Part shown: in pieces, positions 26,474 through 35,745 of the stretch
Position numbering within the stretch: the first letter of the stretch is position 1
Layout of the letters: the number at the start of each line of letters is the position of its first letter
Origin: Rhodobacterales bacterium 52_120_T64
GTDB lineage: Bacteria > Pseudomonadota > Alphaproteobacteria > Rhodobacterales > Rhodobacteraceae
NCBI GenBank assembly: GCA_002162875.1
Contig: MABA01000011.1
Span: forward strand, 1-64,000
DNA length: 64,000 nucleotides
Direction of reading: 5' to 3'
The notes under the pieces: generated by a model
What the model was told of the DNA's origin: nothing
Seen by the model: the letters and a program-made list of their open reading frames with translations, nothing else
Databases searched by the model: none
Program-made: the position numbers and the translations under genes

Positions 26474-26980
26474 ATGCAATTCGTTAACGACCCGACCAAA
26501 ATGTCCAAGCCCACTTTTGTGGAACAATTTGGCGGCGTTTACGAGCATTCCGCGTGGGTTGCGGAAAAAGCCTACGATGACGGTTTACCGGCGGATGTAG
26601 AGCCGATGGTCACGGCCTTACGCACGATAATCGAAATGGCAGGCGAAGCCCTGCAACTCACGCTCCTCCGCGCGCACCCTGATCTGGCAGGAAAACTGGC
26701 CAAGACAGGCGAATTAACCGCCGAAAGCACATCCGAGCAAGCTGGCGCAGGCCTTGACGAATGCACGCCCGAAGAATTCGCTGAATTCAGCGAGCTGAAC
26801 GACACGTATAAGGCAAAGTTTGGCTTCCCCTATATCCTTGCGGTCAAGGGCCGTCACCGTGTTGAAATTCTGGATAATTTCCGTTCTCGCGTTGATAATT
26901 CAATCGAACAGGAATTTCGAGAGGCGCTCGATCAGGTTCACCAAATCGCGCGTCTCCGTTTGGAAGCGTTAACTATTTAG
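26474..26980 (+). CDS. uraD: OHCU decarboxylase
   Basis: Cytosolic enzyme that decarboxylates 2-oxo-4-hydroxy-4-carboxy-5-ureidoimidazoline to S-allantoin, the last step of uricase-route urate degradation. 168 residues, standard length. The catalytic His lies in [13 protein letters not shown] near residue 68, and the family strand [15 protein letters not shown] is near 115. GGAG lies before the ATG. It follows a NCS2 permease, consistent with a urate uptake and breakdown unit; uricase (puuD) and hiuase are not in this window. The tail overlaps the convergent upp gene by eight bases. Confidence 0.92.
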   Translation: MQFVNDPTKMSKPTFVEQFGGVYEHSAWVAEKAYDDGLPADVEPMVTALRTIIEMAGEALQLTLLRAHPDLAGKLAKTGELTAESTSEQAGAGLDECTPEEFAEFSELNDTYKAKFGFPYILAVKGRHRVEILDNFRSRVDNSIEQEFREALDQVHQIARLRLEALTI

Positions 26981-27608
26981 TTCCGTACATCCGGTCTCCA
27001 GCATCGCCAAGACCTGGCAATATATAACCGATATCATTTAATCTTTCATCCAGCGAAGCCGTAACAATCGGCACATCTGGATGCGCTTCTTTCATGCGCG
27101 CAACACCCTCTGGTGATGCCAGCAAACACAAGAACCGGATGTTCTTCGCACCGGACGCCTTCAGCAAATCAATCGCTGCTACGGACGAATTTCCGGTCGC
27201 CAACATCGGGTCCACGGCAATCACCACGCGCTCGTCTAGATGGGCTGGAACCTTGTAATAATACTGTACTGGCTGAAGTGTTTTTTCATCACGATAAAGA
27301 CCGACGAACCCGACACGCGCCTCGGGTATCAATTCAAGAACCCCGTCGAGCAACCCGTTGCCAGCCCGCAGAATCGAAATCAATGCCAGCTTTCGGCCCT
27401 CAAGAACGGGCGCGTCCATCTCGACCAACGGCGTTTCAACCTTCTTGGTCGTCATCGGCAGTTCCGAAGTAATTTCATACGCCAACAATTGGCTGATCTC
27501 GCGCAGCAATTGGCGGAACAAACTACTCGGCGTGGCCTTATCGCGCATCAGCGAAAGTTTATGCTGTACTAACGGATGCGTAACGACTGTTAAGTGTTCG
27601 TTCATCAT
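26973..27608 (-). CDS. upp: Uracil phosphoribosyltransferase
   Basis: Cytosolic salvage enzyme making UMP from uracil and PRPP. 211 residues. The N-terminus [17 protein letters not shown] is typical, the PRPP loop reads [14 protein letters not shown] near residue 132, and the uracil-binding [17 protein letters not shown] forms the C-terminus. The loop has Asn where most members have Gly (ATGGS); I regard this as a tolerated variant. ATG 27608 or 27605 are both possible. It ends the operon cdd-deoB-add-upp and its product would consume uracil made by codA. Confidence 0.95.
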   Translation of the reverse strand: MMNEHLTVVTHPLVQHKLSLMRDKATPSSLFRQLLREISQLLAYEITSELPMTTKKVETPLVEMDAPVLEGRKLALISILRAGNGLLDGVLELIPEARVGFVGLYRDEKTLQPVQYYYKVPAHLDERVVIAVDPMLATGNSSVAAIDLLKASGAKNIRFLCLLASPEGVARMKEAHPDVPIVTASLDERLNDIGYILPGLGDAGDRMYGTK

Positions 27609-27620
27609 AGTCCCGGTTCC

Positions 27621-28604
27621 TTATTCAAATTTCGCCATTATGCGTTGTCGTGTCTCGTCATCGCAAAATGCTGCTTTCATCGCTTCGCGGTTTATAGCTT
27701 GGAAGTCGGTCAAACCCCAGCCGAATGTTTCATGCAACTTGCGATATTCTTGTGTCATATCCGTATGAAAATACGGAGGATCGTCTGTGGAAACGGTCAC
27801 CGGAACGCCCGCGTCTCGTAGCTTGACAATCGGGTGGTCCGCCCATTTCGAAAACACGTTCAATTCGATATTCGAACCAGGGCAAACCTCCAAAACGATC
27901 TGCTCCTCAGCAAGTCGCGCCACCAGATCTGCGTCTTCAATCGCACGAACTCCATGGCCAATCCGCGTGACGTTTATTGAATCTAGGGTCTCTCGGACGC
28001 TGTCAGCGCCACAAATTTCTCCAGCATGGCTGGTCAAACCAAGCCCGGCAGCGCGGGCAATCTCAAACGATTCAGCGAAATCAGACGCGTTTAGATGCCG
28101 TTCTTCGCCGCCCATCCCATATCCGGTCAACAAACCACCCGCCGTCGCGGCGGTAACTTTGGCTGTATGCACTGCTTTTTCTGGACCAAAATGTCTAATG
28201 CAGGTGGAAATGAACCGCGTCTCGATTCCGTGCTTGGCCTTACTGTTCTGCGCCCCAACGGTCATCGCTGCGAGAAAGTCTTTCCATGCTTCCAAATCTC
28301 CGCCACCGCAGAAATCCGGTGAGAGAAACATCTCGGAGTAGACCACACCATTGGCGGAACTCACGTCCAGAACCGCCTCGGTTAACCGCCGGAAATCGTC
28401 AGGCGTCTTCAATACGGAACAGGCGGCCTCATAAGTCTTCAAAAACTCGGCGAAATCCTTCCAGACATAGCTACCGTCGGATTTGAAAATCTTGGACAAA
28501 TCGACATTTTTTTCGGCTGCCAACGTACGGATAAAATCTGGTGGCGCGGCACCCTCAATATGTAAATGCAGTTCTGTTTTTGGAACCGTTGCCCAATCAA
28601 TCAT
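27621..28604 (-). CDS. add: Adenosine deaminase
   Basis: Zinc enzyme deaminating adenosine or deoxyadenosine to inosine forms. 327 residues. Zinc ligands in [10 protein letters not shown] near residue 11, the substrate HAGE motif in [14 protein letters not shown] near 192, GHGVRAIED near 218 and the [10 protein letters not shown] motif near 283 are all visible. The start overlaps the deoB stop (ATGA) with GGAG upstream. Acts with deoB, cdd and upp in nucleoside salvage. Confidence 0.93.
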   Translation of the reverse strand: MIDWATVPKTELHLHIEGAAPPDFIRTLAAEKNVDLSKIFKSDGSYVWKDFAEFLKTYEAACSVLKTPDDFRRLTEAVLDVSSANGVVYSEMFLSPDFCGGGDLEAWKDFLAAMTVGAQNSKAKHGIETRFISTCIRHFGPEKAVHTAKVTAATAGGLLTGYGMGGEERHLNASDFAESFEIARAAGLGLTSHAGEICGADSVRETLDSINVTRIGHGVRAIEDADLVARLAEEQIVLEVCPGSNIELNVFSKWADHPIVKLRDAGVPVTVSTDDPPYFHTDMTQEYRKLHETFGWGLTDFQAINREAMKAAFCDDETRQRIMAKFE

Positions 28605-29806
28605 AAAAAACTCCTACCATGACGCCCCGGCTTTAATCCAAGGTGCGCCGCAATTGTTTCACCAATATCGGCCATACCAACCAGTCCGATTTCGCGGTCC
28701 TCCAGCCCGGGAGATATGCACAAAACTGGCACCCTTTCACGTGTGTGATCTGTTCCGTGCCAAGTCGGATCATTTCCATGGTCCGCTGTGATAATCAACA
28801 AATCCCCGGTTTTCAGCGCACCGGTTATTTCCGGCAACCGCTCATCAAACGCTTCGAGTGCGCGGGCGTATCCGGCAACATCGCGGGGGTGGCCATAGAG
28901 ACTGTCGAATTCCACGAGGTTTGTGAAGATGAAATCTCCGTCCCCAGCTTCGGCAATGAAATCGAGCAGGTCATCCACCAGCTCTAGATCACGTTTACCT
29001 TTTCTTAATTCCGTAATGCCACGATGGGCAAAGATATCGCCGATCTTACCTACCGCCAGAGTGCGCCCGCCAGCCGCTACCACGCGGTCACAGATCGTAT
29101 CTTCGGGCGGTTCAATCGCCAAATCTTTACGGTTGATAGTGCGCGTGAATGTTTCTGCAGTTTCGCCAATGAATGGGCGTGCGATGACACGGCCGATCAT
29201 CATCGGATGGAAAATCTCGGCCGCAATCGCGCAAATTTCGTACAGCCGATCCAAACCAAAGTGCTCCTCGTGCGCGGCAATCTGGAACACGCTATCGGCA
29301 GACGTATAGCAAATTGGCTTGCCCGTACGAATGTGCTCTTCGCCCAGATCTTGCAGGATCGGCATGCCTGACGCGTGACAATCGCCCAGTATCCCCGGAA
29401 TTTTGGCTCGCCGTACAAATTCTTCGATCTTCTCTGCCGGAAACGCGGGCACGGTGTCTGCAAAGTAATGCCAATCAAATGGCACAGGCACGCCGGAAAT
29501 TTCCCAATGGCCCGACGGCGTATCCTTACCTTGCGATACCTCGGTCGCCGCACCGTACAGCCCGACCGCGCCAGCATTCAACCCGGGCGCCACATGACTG
29601 GAAGCTAGGCGAATGGCGGCACCCAGACCCAATCTATCGAGGTTTGGAAGCGCTAGCGCGCCACTCCGCCCCTCTTCAGCGGTTCCATTTGCGCAGGCGT
29701 CAGCAATATGGCCCAAGGTATTCGATCCCTCATCGCCAAATTGCGCGGCATCGGGTGCGCCACCGCAACCGACCGAATCCAGCACCAGAATTAATGCACG
29801 CGCCAT
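28601..29806 (-). CDS. deoB: Phosphopentomutase
   Basis: Interconverts ribose-1-phosphate and ribose-5-phosphate (and the deoxy forms), letting the sugar of nucleosides enter central metabolism. 401 residues, alkaline-phosphatase fold: N-terminal [20 protein letters not shown] with the metal Asp, [13 protein letters not shown] near residue 94, [20 protein letters not shown] near 296 and [20 protein letters not shown] near 335. Two-metal residues are intact. Lies between cdd and add with coupling overlap. Confidence 0.95.
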   Translation of the reverse strand: MARALILVLDSVGCGGAPDAAQFGDEGSNTLGHIADACANGTAEEGRSGALALPNLDRLGLGAAIRLASSHVAPGLNAGAVGLYGAATEVSQGKDTPSGHWEISGVPVPFDWHYFADTVPAFPAEKIEEFVRRAKIPGILGDCHASGMPILQDLGEEHIRTGKPICYTSADSVFQIAAHEEHFGLDRLYEICAIAAEIFHPMMIGRVIARPFIGETAETFTRTINRKDLAIEPPEDTICDRVVAAGGRTLAVGKIGDIFAHRGITELRKGKRDLELVDDLLDFIAEAGDGDFIFTNLVEFDSLYGHPRDVAGYARALEAFDERLPEITGALKTGDLLIITADHGNDPTWHGTDHTRERVPVLCISPGLEDREIGLVGMADIGETIAAHLGLKPGRHGRSFL

Positions 29807-29808
29807 CG

Positions 29809-30201
29809 TTACGCCGTTTCCAAATGTTCTTTATCAAAACCGGCAGGCAGTAGACCGCCAATAGTTATCTCTTCGATGTCGCCAGCCAAGTCCGCCATAT
29901 AGACAGGGGTGTTTCCCTGTGCAAACTCAGAAATCTTCTGACGACAGCCGCCGCAAGGCGAAACTTTGGAGGCACCGCCAGCTACAACCAGAATTTCCGC
30001 AATTTCGTTCTCACCCGCAGCAACCATCGCAGCTATCGCGCCCGCTTCGGCACAGGTGCCTTCAGGATACGCGACATTTTCAACGTTGCATCCGGTATAT
30101 ATAGCCCCAGAAGCTGTGCGTATGGCCGCCCCTACTTGAAAATTTGAATACGGCGCGTAAGCGTTTTCGCGCACAGTCATCGCAGCCTTAAATAGATCCA
30201 T
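29809..30201 (-). CDS. cdd: Cytidine deaminase
   Basis: Zinc enzyme deaminating cytidine and deoxycytidine. I start at ATG 30201 (GAGGGA upstream), giving 130 residues, the standard homotetrameric size. [14 protein letters not shown] near residue 14, the catalytic TCAEAGAI (the HAE motif appears as CAE) near 52-58, and the zinc pair in [13 protein letters not shown] near 85 are present, so this is the all-Cys zinc site variant. First gene of the cdd-deoB-add-upp operon. Confidence 0.94.
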   Translation of the reverse strand: MDLFKAAMTVRENAYAPYSNFQVGAAIRTASGAIYTGCNVENVAYPEGTCAEAGAIAAMVAAGENEIAEILVVAGGASKVSPCGGCRQKISEFAQGNTPVYMADLAGDIEEITIGGLLPAGFDKEHLETA

Positions 30202-30294
30202 TGGGAATCCCTCGTGAAATGTCAGGTTCAAAGCGCGAGTATAGATCAGCGGGTGTTTTGGGCAAGGGAATGTGCGGAAAATTATACCTTTTGG

Positions 30295-31698
30295 TCAGGA
30301 TTTTTCCCAACTTTCCTTTTTCCTGTATAATGTAGAAGGCGAAACATCCAGCAAACGTGCTGCTTGCGGGATTGATCCCTCACAGAAATCGATAGTCGCC
30401 TCAATGAATTCCCGCTCGAAAGTCGCTAGTGGCGTGCCAATAAATGCCGAGACGTTATTTGGTTGCCCCTCCGTGCGCATTGCGTCCGGAGAACTAGTCA
30501 ACGACGCACGCGGCCTGCTGGACATTTGATTTGGCATCGTAACTTCGGAAGGTAACATCTCGGGCAAAACAGTATGCCCGTCGTTTAATACCACTACGTT
30601 GCGGATCGCATTCATCATTTGACGGACATTTCCGGGCCACGCCATAGATGTAAAAATATCGCGAACTTCAGGGCTGAAACCGGTGAAGTTTTTGTTTTCC
30701 TCGACGGCGAATTTTGCCAAAACTTTGTCCGCGATCAGCATAATATCGCCATCTCGCTCGCGTAGCGGTGGCAGATGAATGGGGACCACGTGCAAGCGGT
30801 AATACAGATCTTCGCGAAAGCGGCCGGCGCGAACTTCGGTCAAAGGATCGCGATTGGTGGCGCAAACGATACGCACGTCAACCATCTGTGCTTTCGTCGC
30901 ACCGACGGGCTGAATGGTCGACGTTTGCAAAAACCGCAACAATTTGGTCTGCAAGCTTAAGTCCATCTCGCATATTTCATCCAGAAATAGCGTCCCACCA
31001 CTTGCCGCCGCTGCCGCACCTTTCTTATCCGCAATCGCGCCGGTGAAGGAGCCCTTCAAGTGTCCGAACACCTCTGATTCCAGCAATCCACGCGGGATCG
31101 CGCCACAATTCAGAGGTACAAACGGACCCTTCGCACGGCTGGAAACGTCATGGATGGCCTGTGCGCACAGTTCTTTGCCGGTGCCACTTTCACCAGTCAC
31201 AAAAACTGTAGCCGTGGACCGCCCGATGTTGCGAACCATTTTGTAAATGCCTTGCATCGCGTCGGACGAACCAATGAAACCCTGAAACTGACCGGTGTCA
31301 TCGCCTTCTGCGAGGGGGTGTGCAACATCACTTGCCAAAGCCTTCCGAGCATTATCAACCGCAGACAACAGGCGAGTTTCATCAAACGGCTTAACAAGAA
31401 AATCAAACGCTCCAAGACGCATTGCCTCAACCGCGCGATTAATTGACCCGTTCGCTGTGATTACGATAACCTTGATGTCGGGATGCGTCGTGATGAATTC
31501 GGACATCAGTTCCATGCCGTCGCCATCGGGCAACAACAGATCCAGCAAAATGATCTTATGATTATTTTTCGCAAATTCCTCGCGGGCTTCGCTAACCGTA
31601 AATACACAAGCGGCGCGATGTCCAGCCTTGCGAATAACCGCCTCATACACCATCGAAAGCGAGGGAGTGTCCTCTACTAGAAGTATTGGGCCGGTCAT
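30295..31698 (-). CDS. NtrC-family sigma-54-dependent response regulator
   Basis: 467-residue activator. The receiver (1-120) has phosphoacceptor D53 (ILLDLLLPDGDG). The AAA+ domain has Walker A GESGTGKE (169-176), the sigma-54 contact loop GSFTGA (216-221, Ser in place of the usual Ala in GAFTGA), Walker B GGTLFLDE (234-241) and an arginine finger in GRFREDLYYRLHV. The C-terminal helix-turn-helix is SIPQAARLLDVSPSTLYRKK. The arrangement and relay partners recall Vibrio LuxO. It is seven bases downstream of the hybrid kinase and last in the four-gene set. Targets are unknown. Confidence 0.88.
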   Translation of the reverse strand: MTGPILLVEDTPSLSMVYEAVIRKAGHRAACVFTVSEAREEFAKNNHKIILLDLLLPDGDGMELMSEFITTHPDIKVIVITANGSINRAVEAMRLGAFDFLVKPFDETRLLSAVDNARKALASDVAHPLAEGDDTGQFQGFIGSSDAMQGIYKMVRNIGRSTATVFVTGESGTGKELCAQAIHDVSSRAKGPFVPLNCGAIPRGLLESEVFGHLKGSFTGAIADKKGAAAAASGGTLFLDEICEMDLSLQTKLLRFLQTSTIQPVGATKAQMVDVRIVCATNRDPLTEVRAGRFREDLYYRLHVVPIHLPPLRERDGDIMLIADKVLAKFAVEENKNFTGFSPEVRDIFTSMAWPGNVRQMMNAIRNVVVLNDGHTVLPEMLPSEVTMPNQMSSRPRASLTSSPDAMRTEGQPNNVSAFIGTPLATFEREFIEATIDFCEGSIPQAARLLDVSPSTLYRKKESWEKS

Positions 31699-31705
31699 CT
31701 GTTTA

Positions 31706-33229
31706 TTAACCCGTTTTTTCGCTGTTTAAGAATGCCACAACTTGCGAGATACCTCCAATACACCGTAAGTTCAACGGTTGTATGAAGTGCATATCAGACC
31801 CACTCGTAAGCTTGTTCAATTCCTGTGCCAAATGTTGTAAATTTGTGGCTCCGATTGCACCCGCTACGGAAATCAATATGTGACTATGGTTGCGCCAATC
31901 GGAGTGGTTTTCCTCCGTCTCGGCCTTGATTAAACCCAACTTGATGGAATCAAAATCAGTGACGACTTTATCCAAAAACTCTTCCAGAAAATCTGATCCT
32001 ATCGTCTTGGCTATAACATCGTAAATCGTGCGATCTACATACCCCGGGTCATCGACCGAATCTTCGATCTGCACATCTTTTCCAATAATTTTGGCTGGTG
32101 TTCCGTGGACATATTCCAAAATCTGGTGTCCGAGCTGCGCGATACCGCCAATCGGTTTAGCGATCAACCCATCGGCCCCTGCCGCGTCAATCTTTTCACG
32201 GTGATCTTGCATAACATATGCTGTCAGCGCGATCATCGGGATGCCTGATTTGGCGTCTTTACGGGCACGAATCTCGCGTAGCACTTCGAGGCCGGATTTG
32301 CGCGGCATCTCTATATCCAGCAGCACCACGTCAAAATTTTCCTGTTCAAACATCACCAGTGTCTCAACCCCGTCAGAGGCCACTTGAAACTTCGCGCCCA
32401 TGCTTTTCAACATCTGCGTTACCACAAGCTGGTTGGTAACGTTATCTTCGGCCAGCAGTATGTTTAGATGGCTTAAGTCGGGCAACGCATCGAGATGTGG
32501 GGGCTTCGGTGCTTTGACGGTCGCTGACGCAGAGGGGAAGCTCACTGTTACACAGGCCCCGCCTTCATCATTATTATTCACGGAAATCGTACCACCCACA
32601 TCGGTCACAAGCATTTCCGAAATATACAACCCCAACCCGGACCCCTCTTGTTTCGAATTTTCGGGGCGGCCGCGGAACTGAAACAACTTGGCAAGAGCGG
32701 ATTCACTGAACCCCGGACCGGAGTCGGTTACCGTAATCACAACGTTATCGGCGCTGTTTATTGCATTAATGGATATGTTTCCGGAACCCGAAAACTTGAT
32801 AGAATTGCCTACCAAGTTATTGAAAATGCGATGGAACCCAGTACGGTCAATAACGTCCAGCGCTTCTACATCTGGCGAAATATTCACATCGATATTAATG
32901 CTCGCCTTTTGGGCCTGGTCATACCACCGTTGCTCCAGCAGCGCGATTTCATCGGCAACGCTCAACGACGTAAAAGACTTTAGTGCTTCACTCCCACCAA
33001 AAACTAGCTTCAGAAGATCATTTAGCAACGCACCGGAAGTTCGCGCGCGGTTCAGTCGATCCCGTGTATCAACCGACAGCCCGTCGTCCGCAATCAGTTC
33101 AAGACTTCCCAGCAATCCAAACATCGACGAGCGTACATCGTGCGCTAACAGGGCGAAACCTTCGCTTCCTATTCCGTCGCTTAACTCTGCCTCGAAACGA
33201 CTTACTTCATTTATCTGTTCGGACTTCAT
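31706..33229 (-). CDS. Soluble hybrid histidine kinase with receiver and Hpt
   Basis: Cytosolic phosphorelay protein. Numbering is from the longer start at ATG 33253; I prefer ATG 33229 (AGGTGCGAG upstream), which removes eight residues. HisKA has H38 in LLAHDVRSS; the ATPase part has N-box NNLVGNSIKF (145-154), DSGPGF (177-182) and GSGLGLYIS (204-212), all intact. The receiver carries D313 (LLDIEMPRKSG), then a C-terminal Hpt with H458 (NHSHILISVAGAIGA), where the usual Lys after the His is Ile. No membrane segment. So it can autophosphorylate and pass phosphate H-D-H to the next regulator. Confidence 0.87.
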   Translation of the reverse strand: MKSEQINEVSRFEAELSDGIGSEGFALLAHDVRSSMFGLLGSLELIADDGLSVDTRDRLNRARTSGALLNDLLKLVFGGSEALKSFTSLSVADEIALLEQRWYDQAQKASINIDVNISPDVEALDVIDRTGFHRIFNNLVGNSIKFSGSGNISINAINSADNVVITVTDSGPGFSESALAKLFQFRGRPENSKQEGSGLGLYISEMLVTDVGGTISVNNNDEGGACVTVSFPSASATVKAPKPPHLDALPDLSHLNILLAEDNVTNQLVVTQMLKSMGAKFQVASDGVETLVMFEQENFDVVLLDIEMPRKSGLEVLREIRARKDAKSGIPMIALTAYVMQDHREKIDAAGADGLIAKPIGGIAQLGHQILEYVHGTPAKIIGKDVQIEDSVDDPGYVDRTIYDVIAKTIGSDFLEEFLDKVVTDFDSIKLGLIKAETEENHSDWRNHSHILISVAGAIGATNLQHLAQELNKLTSGSDMHFIQPLNLRCIGGISQVVAFLNSEKTG

Positions 33230-33333
33230 ATTTTGCTCGCACCTGATTCGCATTCTGAGAATGATATAGCATTTCTACTCAAGGTTGTTAAGAATTCCTA
33301 TACAGTCGACGAGAATTCTCGTACTGCTTCCGA
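33230..33333. promoter_or_regulatory. Spacer with two palindromes before the hybrid kinase
   Basis: Between the two kinase genes lie CATTCTGAGAATG (33251-33263, 6+1+6 dyad) and CGAGAATTCTCG (33310-33321, perfect 12-bp palindrome). The core AGAAT/ATTCT is shared by both, so they could be two sites for one dimeric regulator, giving the two downstream genes their own promoter. Unproven. Confidence 0.4.
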
Positions 33334-34974
33334 TTAGGCGACACGTTTACCAATAATATCACGAATCTCGTGGAAATTCAGCGGCAAATTCAGAGTAAAA
33401 TCAAAGGCGTCCACATCAATTGGTTCGCCCAGTGCAATCAACAACGCCTCAGGATAGTTCTTGGTCGCAAGCGCTACATATTTACATTCCATGATATTTC
33501 CAGCTTCGATAAGGACGGTATGCACAATACCTTCATCGCCTTCTTGCACGAAATTCACATCGACGCCGACCAGTGCCGCGCGGCAAATAGCGGCCATAGC
33601 GTCAGTGCTTGATAAAACTTCGACATTCATGGTCGTTGGGGCGAATTCTTCGACAGGAATCGAAACAATCACCGCGATACGGTCGCCAACAGGGGGCTCT
33701 ACTTGCAAGTTACCGTGCATCACCTCGATAAATCCCCGCGCGATCGCAGGGCCAAGCGCATCCGTCGCAAACGATTCTTTGCCTCGGTCTTCTTCGCCAA
33801 GAATCAAATCTGGCACCCACTCTCCGCCATCAGACGAATACTCGAAGGACAAGTTCACCAATAACGCGTTATTCTTGCTAGAAAACTCCATCACCGCATC
33901 GCGCGCGCCCGCGGTTTCTACAACGTATTGCACCAAATGTCTGAGGGTCTGGCGAAGCCTGTCAAAGTCCCCCAGCATATGCCGTGGACACTCTTGTGAC
34001 ACCGAAACCGAAAACTCCACACCTTCACGCTTTGCCAGCGGGGCAAATTGTTCGCGCACTGCTTCTGCCAGCCGAGCAACCTCGAAAGGTTTCGCTTCAA
34101 TCGACAGCTCGTCCGAATGAAGGGCGCTGAAATCCAGAATATCCACCAGCAAGTCCACCATTTGCTGACCAGATTGTTCCGCTTGCTCAATTAGGCGGAC
34201 TTGACTTGGCTGTACGGCGCTTTGCTTGGACAACGCCAGCAACCCCAACACTCCGTTCATGGGCGTACGTAATTCATGGCTCATCATCGTCAGGAACTTT
34301 GATTTTGCGCGACTAGCCTGATCGGCAACTTCCGCAAGTTTTCGATTGGTATGCGCAAGCCGTTTGTAGCGCATACTTTCACGATTAATATACGCGAGCG
34401 AGGCTAGCGCAATTACAATCGCCAAACCGTTCAGCTGTAAAGTACGATTAACGCCCGATTGCTGCTGTGCGCGAATTTCTCGTCCATTCACCTCTTCGCC
34501 AAGCGTAACTTTACGACTAAAAATGCGCAAATCGTCGGCGTAGGGCTTAAAAATATGCAACAACGCGGCGGCCTCGACTATGTCGTATTCCGCCAATTCA
34601 ACGACGCGACGATCAACAACTTTCATGTCAGAAAACAACCTGGATATGATTTGTGAATCGATGTCATAGTCACTTAATCGTTCGCCGATGCGACCCTGAT
34701 TAAAGATTGCGATCCTGCTCCAAAGGATGTCAAAGCGGCTGTTAACTAGCTCGGCGTTGCGCTCCGAACCCTCAATCTGGAACTGGAGAAGGGATTCCCG
34801 AAATCGGCTCAACTCCTGTTCCAGTTGGTAGGAGGCCCAAGTTATGTCCTCAAGACTCGCTGCTTGCATCGCGGCCACATCTTTACGAAAAGCGTTGTAC
34901 CCGACAATAGCAAGGCCACTTGCCGCAAGGAAAACGGCCAAAACCACCAGACGTGGGAGGCCGCCTGCCCTCAC
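33334..34974 (-). CDS. Membrane sensor histidine kinase with degenerate ATPase and receiver
   Basis: 546 residues from GTG 34974, overlapping the upstream gene by GTGA. Layout: helix 8-25, periplasmic domain about 26-178, helix about 179-197, HisKA with H233 (MSHELRTPMNG), then an ATPase-like region. There the N-box should read NLxxNAxKF but reads HLVQYVVETA, and the G2 box GxGLGL reads ATDALGP, so ATP binding is doubtful. The C-terminus (about 447-546) has a receiver-like pattern without an Asp in the acceptor position. It is probably a pseudo-kinase or phosphatase-type sensor that talks to the hybrid kinase. Partner gene upstream encodes a secreted protein. Confidence 0.78.
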   Translation of the reverse strand: MRAGGLPRLVVLAVFLAASGLAIVGYNAFRKDVAAMQAASLEDITWASYQLEQELSRFRESLLQFQIEGSERNAELVNSRFDILWSRIAIFNQGRIGERLSDYDIDSQIISRLFSDMKVVDRRVVELAEYDIVEAAALLHIFKPYADDLRIFSRKVTLGEEVNGREIRAQQQSGVNRTLQLNGLAIVIALASLAYINRESMRYKRLAHTNRKLAEVADQASRAKSKFLTMMSHELRTPMNGVLGLLALSKQSAVQPSQVRLIEQAEQSGQQMVDLLVDILDFSALHSDELSIEAKPFEVARLAEAVREQFAPLAKREGVEFSVSVSQECPRHMLGDFDRLRQTLRHLVQYVVETAGARDAVMEFSSKNNALLVNLSFEYSSDGGEWVPDLILGEEDRGKESFATDALGPAIARGFIEVMHGNLQVEPPVGDRIAVIVSIPVEEFAPTTMNVEVLSSTDAMAAICRAALVGVDVNFVQEGDEGIVHTVLIEAGNIMECKYVALATKNYPEALLIALGEPIDVDAFDFTLNLPLNFHEIRDIIGKRVA

Positions 34975-35468
34975 AGGACGTCAATCTTGACCAACTGCCA
35001 AATCAAGCGGTCGTTGTAGACGCGATCCTGCAATTCAACATTATCACTCATCGGATAAATCACCCAGATCGGCCCTTTGTCGCGGATTGAAAACCTAGTA
35101 CCATTTTGGGTCATTGCAAATATCACATCGTAATTCAGAAGGTCCGACATTGGAACTTCGACAGCATAGTCGTTTACCGCTGTAAACCTCAACGTCTCTG
35201 CTTCAGAAGCGTTCAGAAATGCAATTACGTCACGCGCGAGAGGGCCGGTGAACTCGACCAATCCATCGACAAATTCATTTTCAGTGAGCACCGTAAATTG
35301 CTCCATTGCCAAAAGATCTTCTTCCGTCAATTCAACAATCGCATTGTCAGAAACATTCGACAAACTCAAATACACATTTTCTCCAGCGGTTGCGCTATTG
35401 GCAAAGAGAAACGTTAGCACAAAAACACCGCTTACAAATTGTTTACCAACAGTTAACAAACTATTCAT
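34971..35468 (-). CDS. Secreted sulfite-oxidase-fold (molybdopterin-binding-like) protein
   Basis: 165 residues. The Sec signal is QFVSGVFVLTFLFANSATAG. The mature part resembles the small stand-alone oxidoreductase molybdopterin-binding domain found in the YedY/SUOX superfamily: LTEEDLLAMEQFTVLTENEF, VEFTGPLARDVIAFLNAS, FTAVNDYAVEVPMSDL and IRDKGPIWVIYPMSDN. No conserved cofactor Cys is visible, so it is probably not catalytic and may act as a periplasmic ligand or redox sensor for the adjacent kinase. Stop overlaps the kinase start by GTGA. GGAGT precedes the ATG. Confidence 0.72.
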   Translation of the reverse strand: MNSLLTVGKQFVSGVFVLTFLFANSATAGENVYLSLSNVSDNAIVELTEEDLLAMEQFTVLTENEFVDGLVEFTGPLARDVIAFLNASEAETLRFTAVNDYAVEVPMSDLLNYDVIFAMTQNGTRFSIRDKGPIWVIYPMSDNVELQDRVYNDRLIWQLVKIDVL

Positions 35469-35745
35469 GTTTCATACTCCTATGTCTGTAGTAGATAGAT
35501 GCAATATTCGGGCCAAAAACTTCGCCGCGACGTAAATAGGCAATAACAGTATATTTTTCGCCCAACTGCTAATTTTATTGCGTTTTGCAAATATTGTGAT
35601 CGCCAAATGCGAAACTCAAGGCAACACATCTTCACTAGCAAGCACTATTGGTAGGTTGCGGACTCTAACGTACATTTTATTCCTTCTGGCCAAAGCCATT
35701 TGTCAGGCATAGGCTCGCTTCGAAATCCATAATTACGAGGCGCAA

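Noticed and set aside
30295-33253. Quorum-sensing LuxO/LuxU relay by name
   Set aside because: Domain order is similar, but no luxP, autoinducer synthase or qrr-like RNA is visible, so the genes are described by domain only.
35442-35457. CtrA-like TTTACCAACAGTTAAC near the start of the secreted SUOX-fold gene
   Set aside because: One mismatch to TTAA-N7-TTAA and located within the coding start; weaker than the 55026 site.
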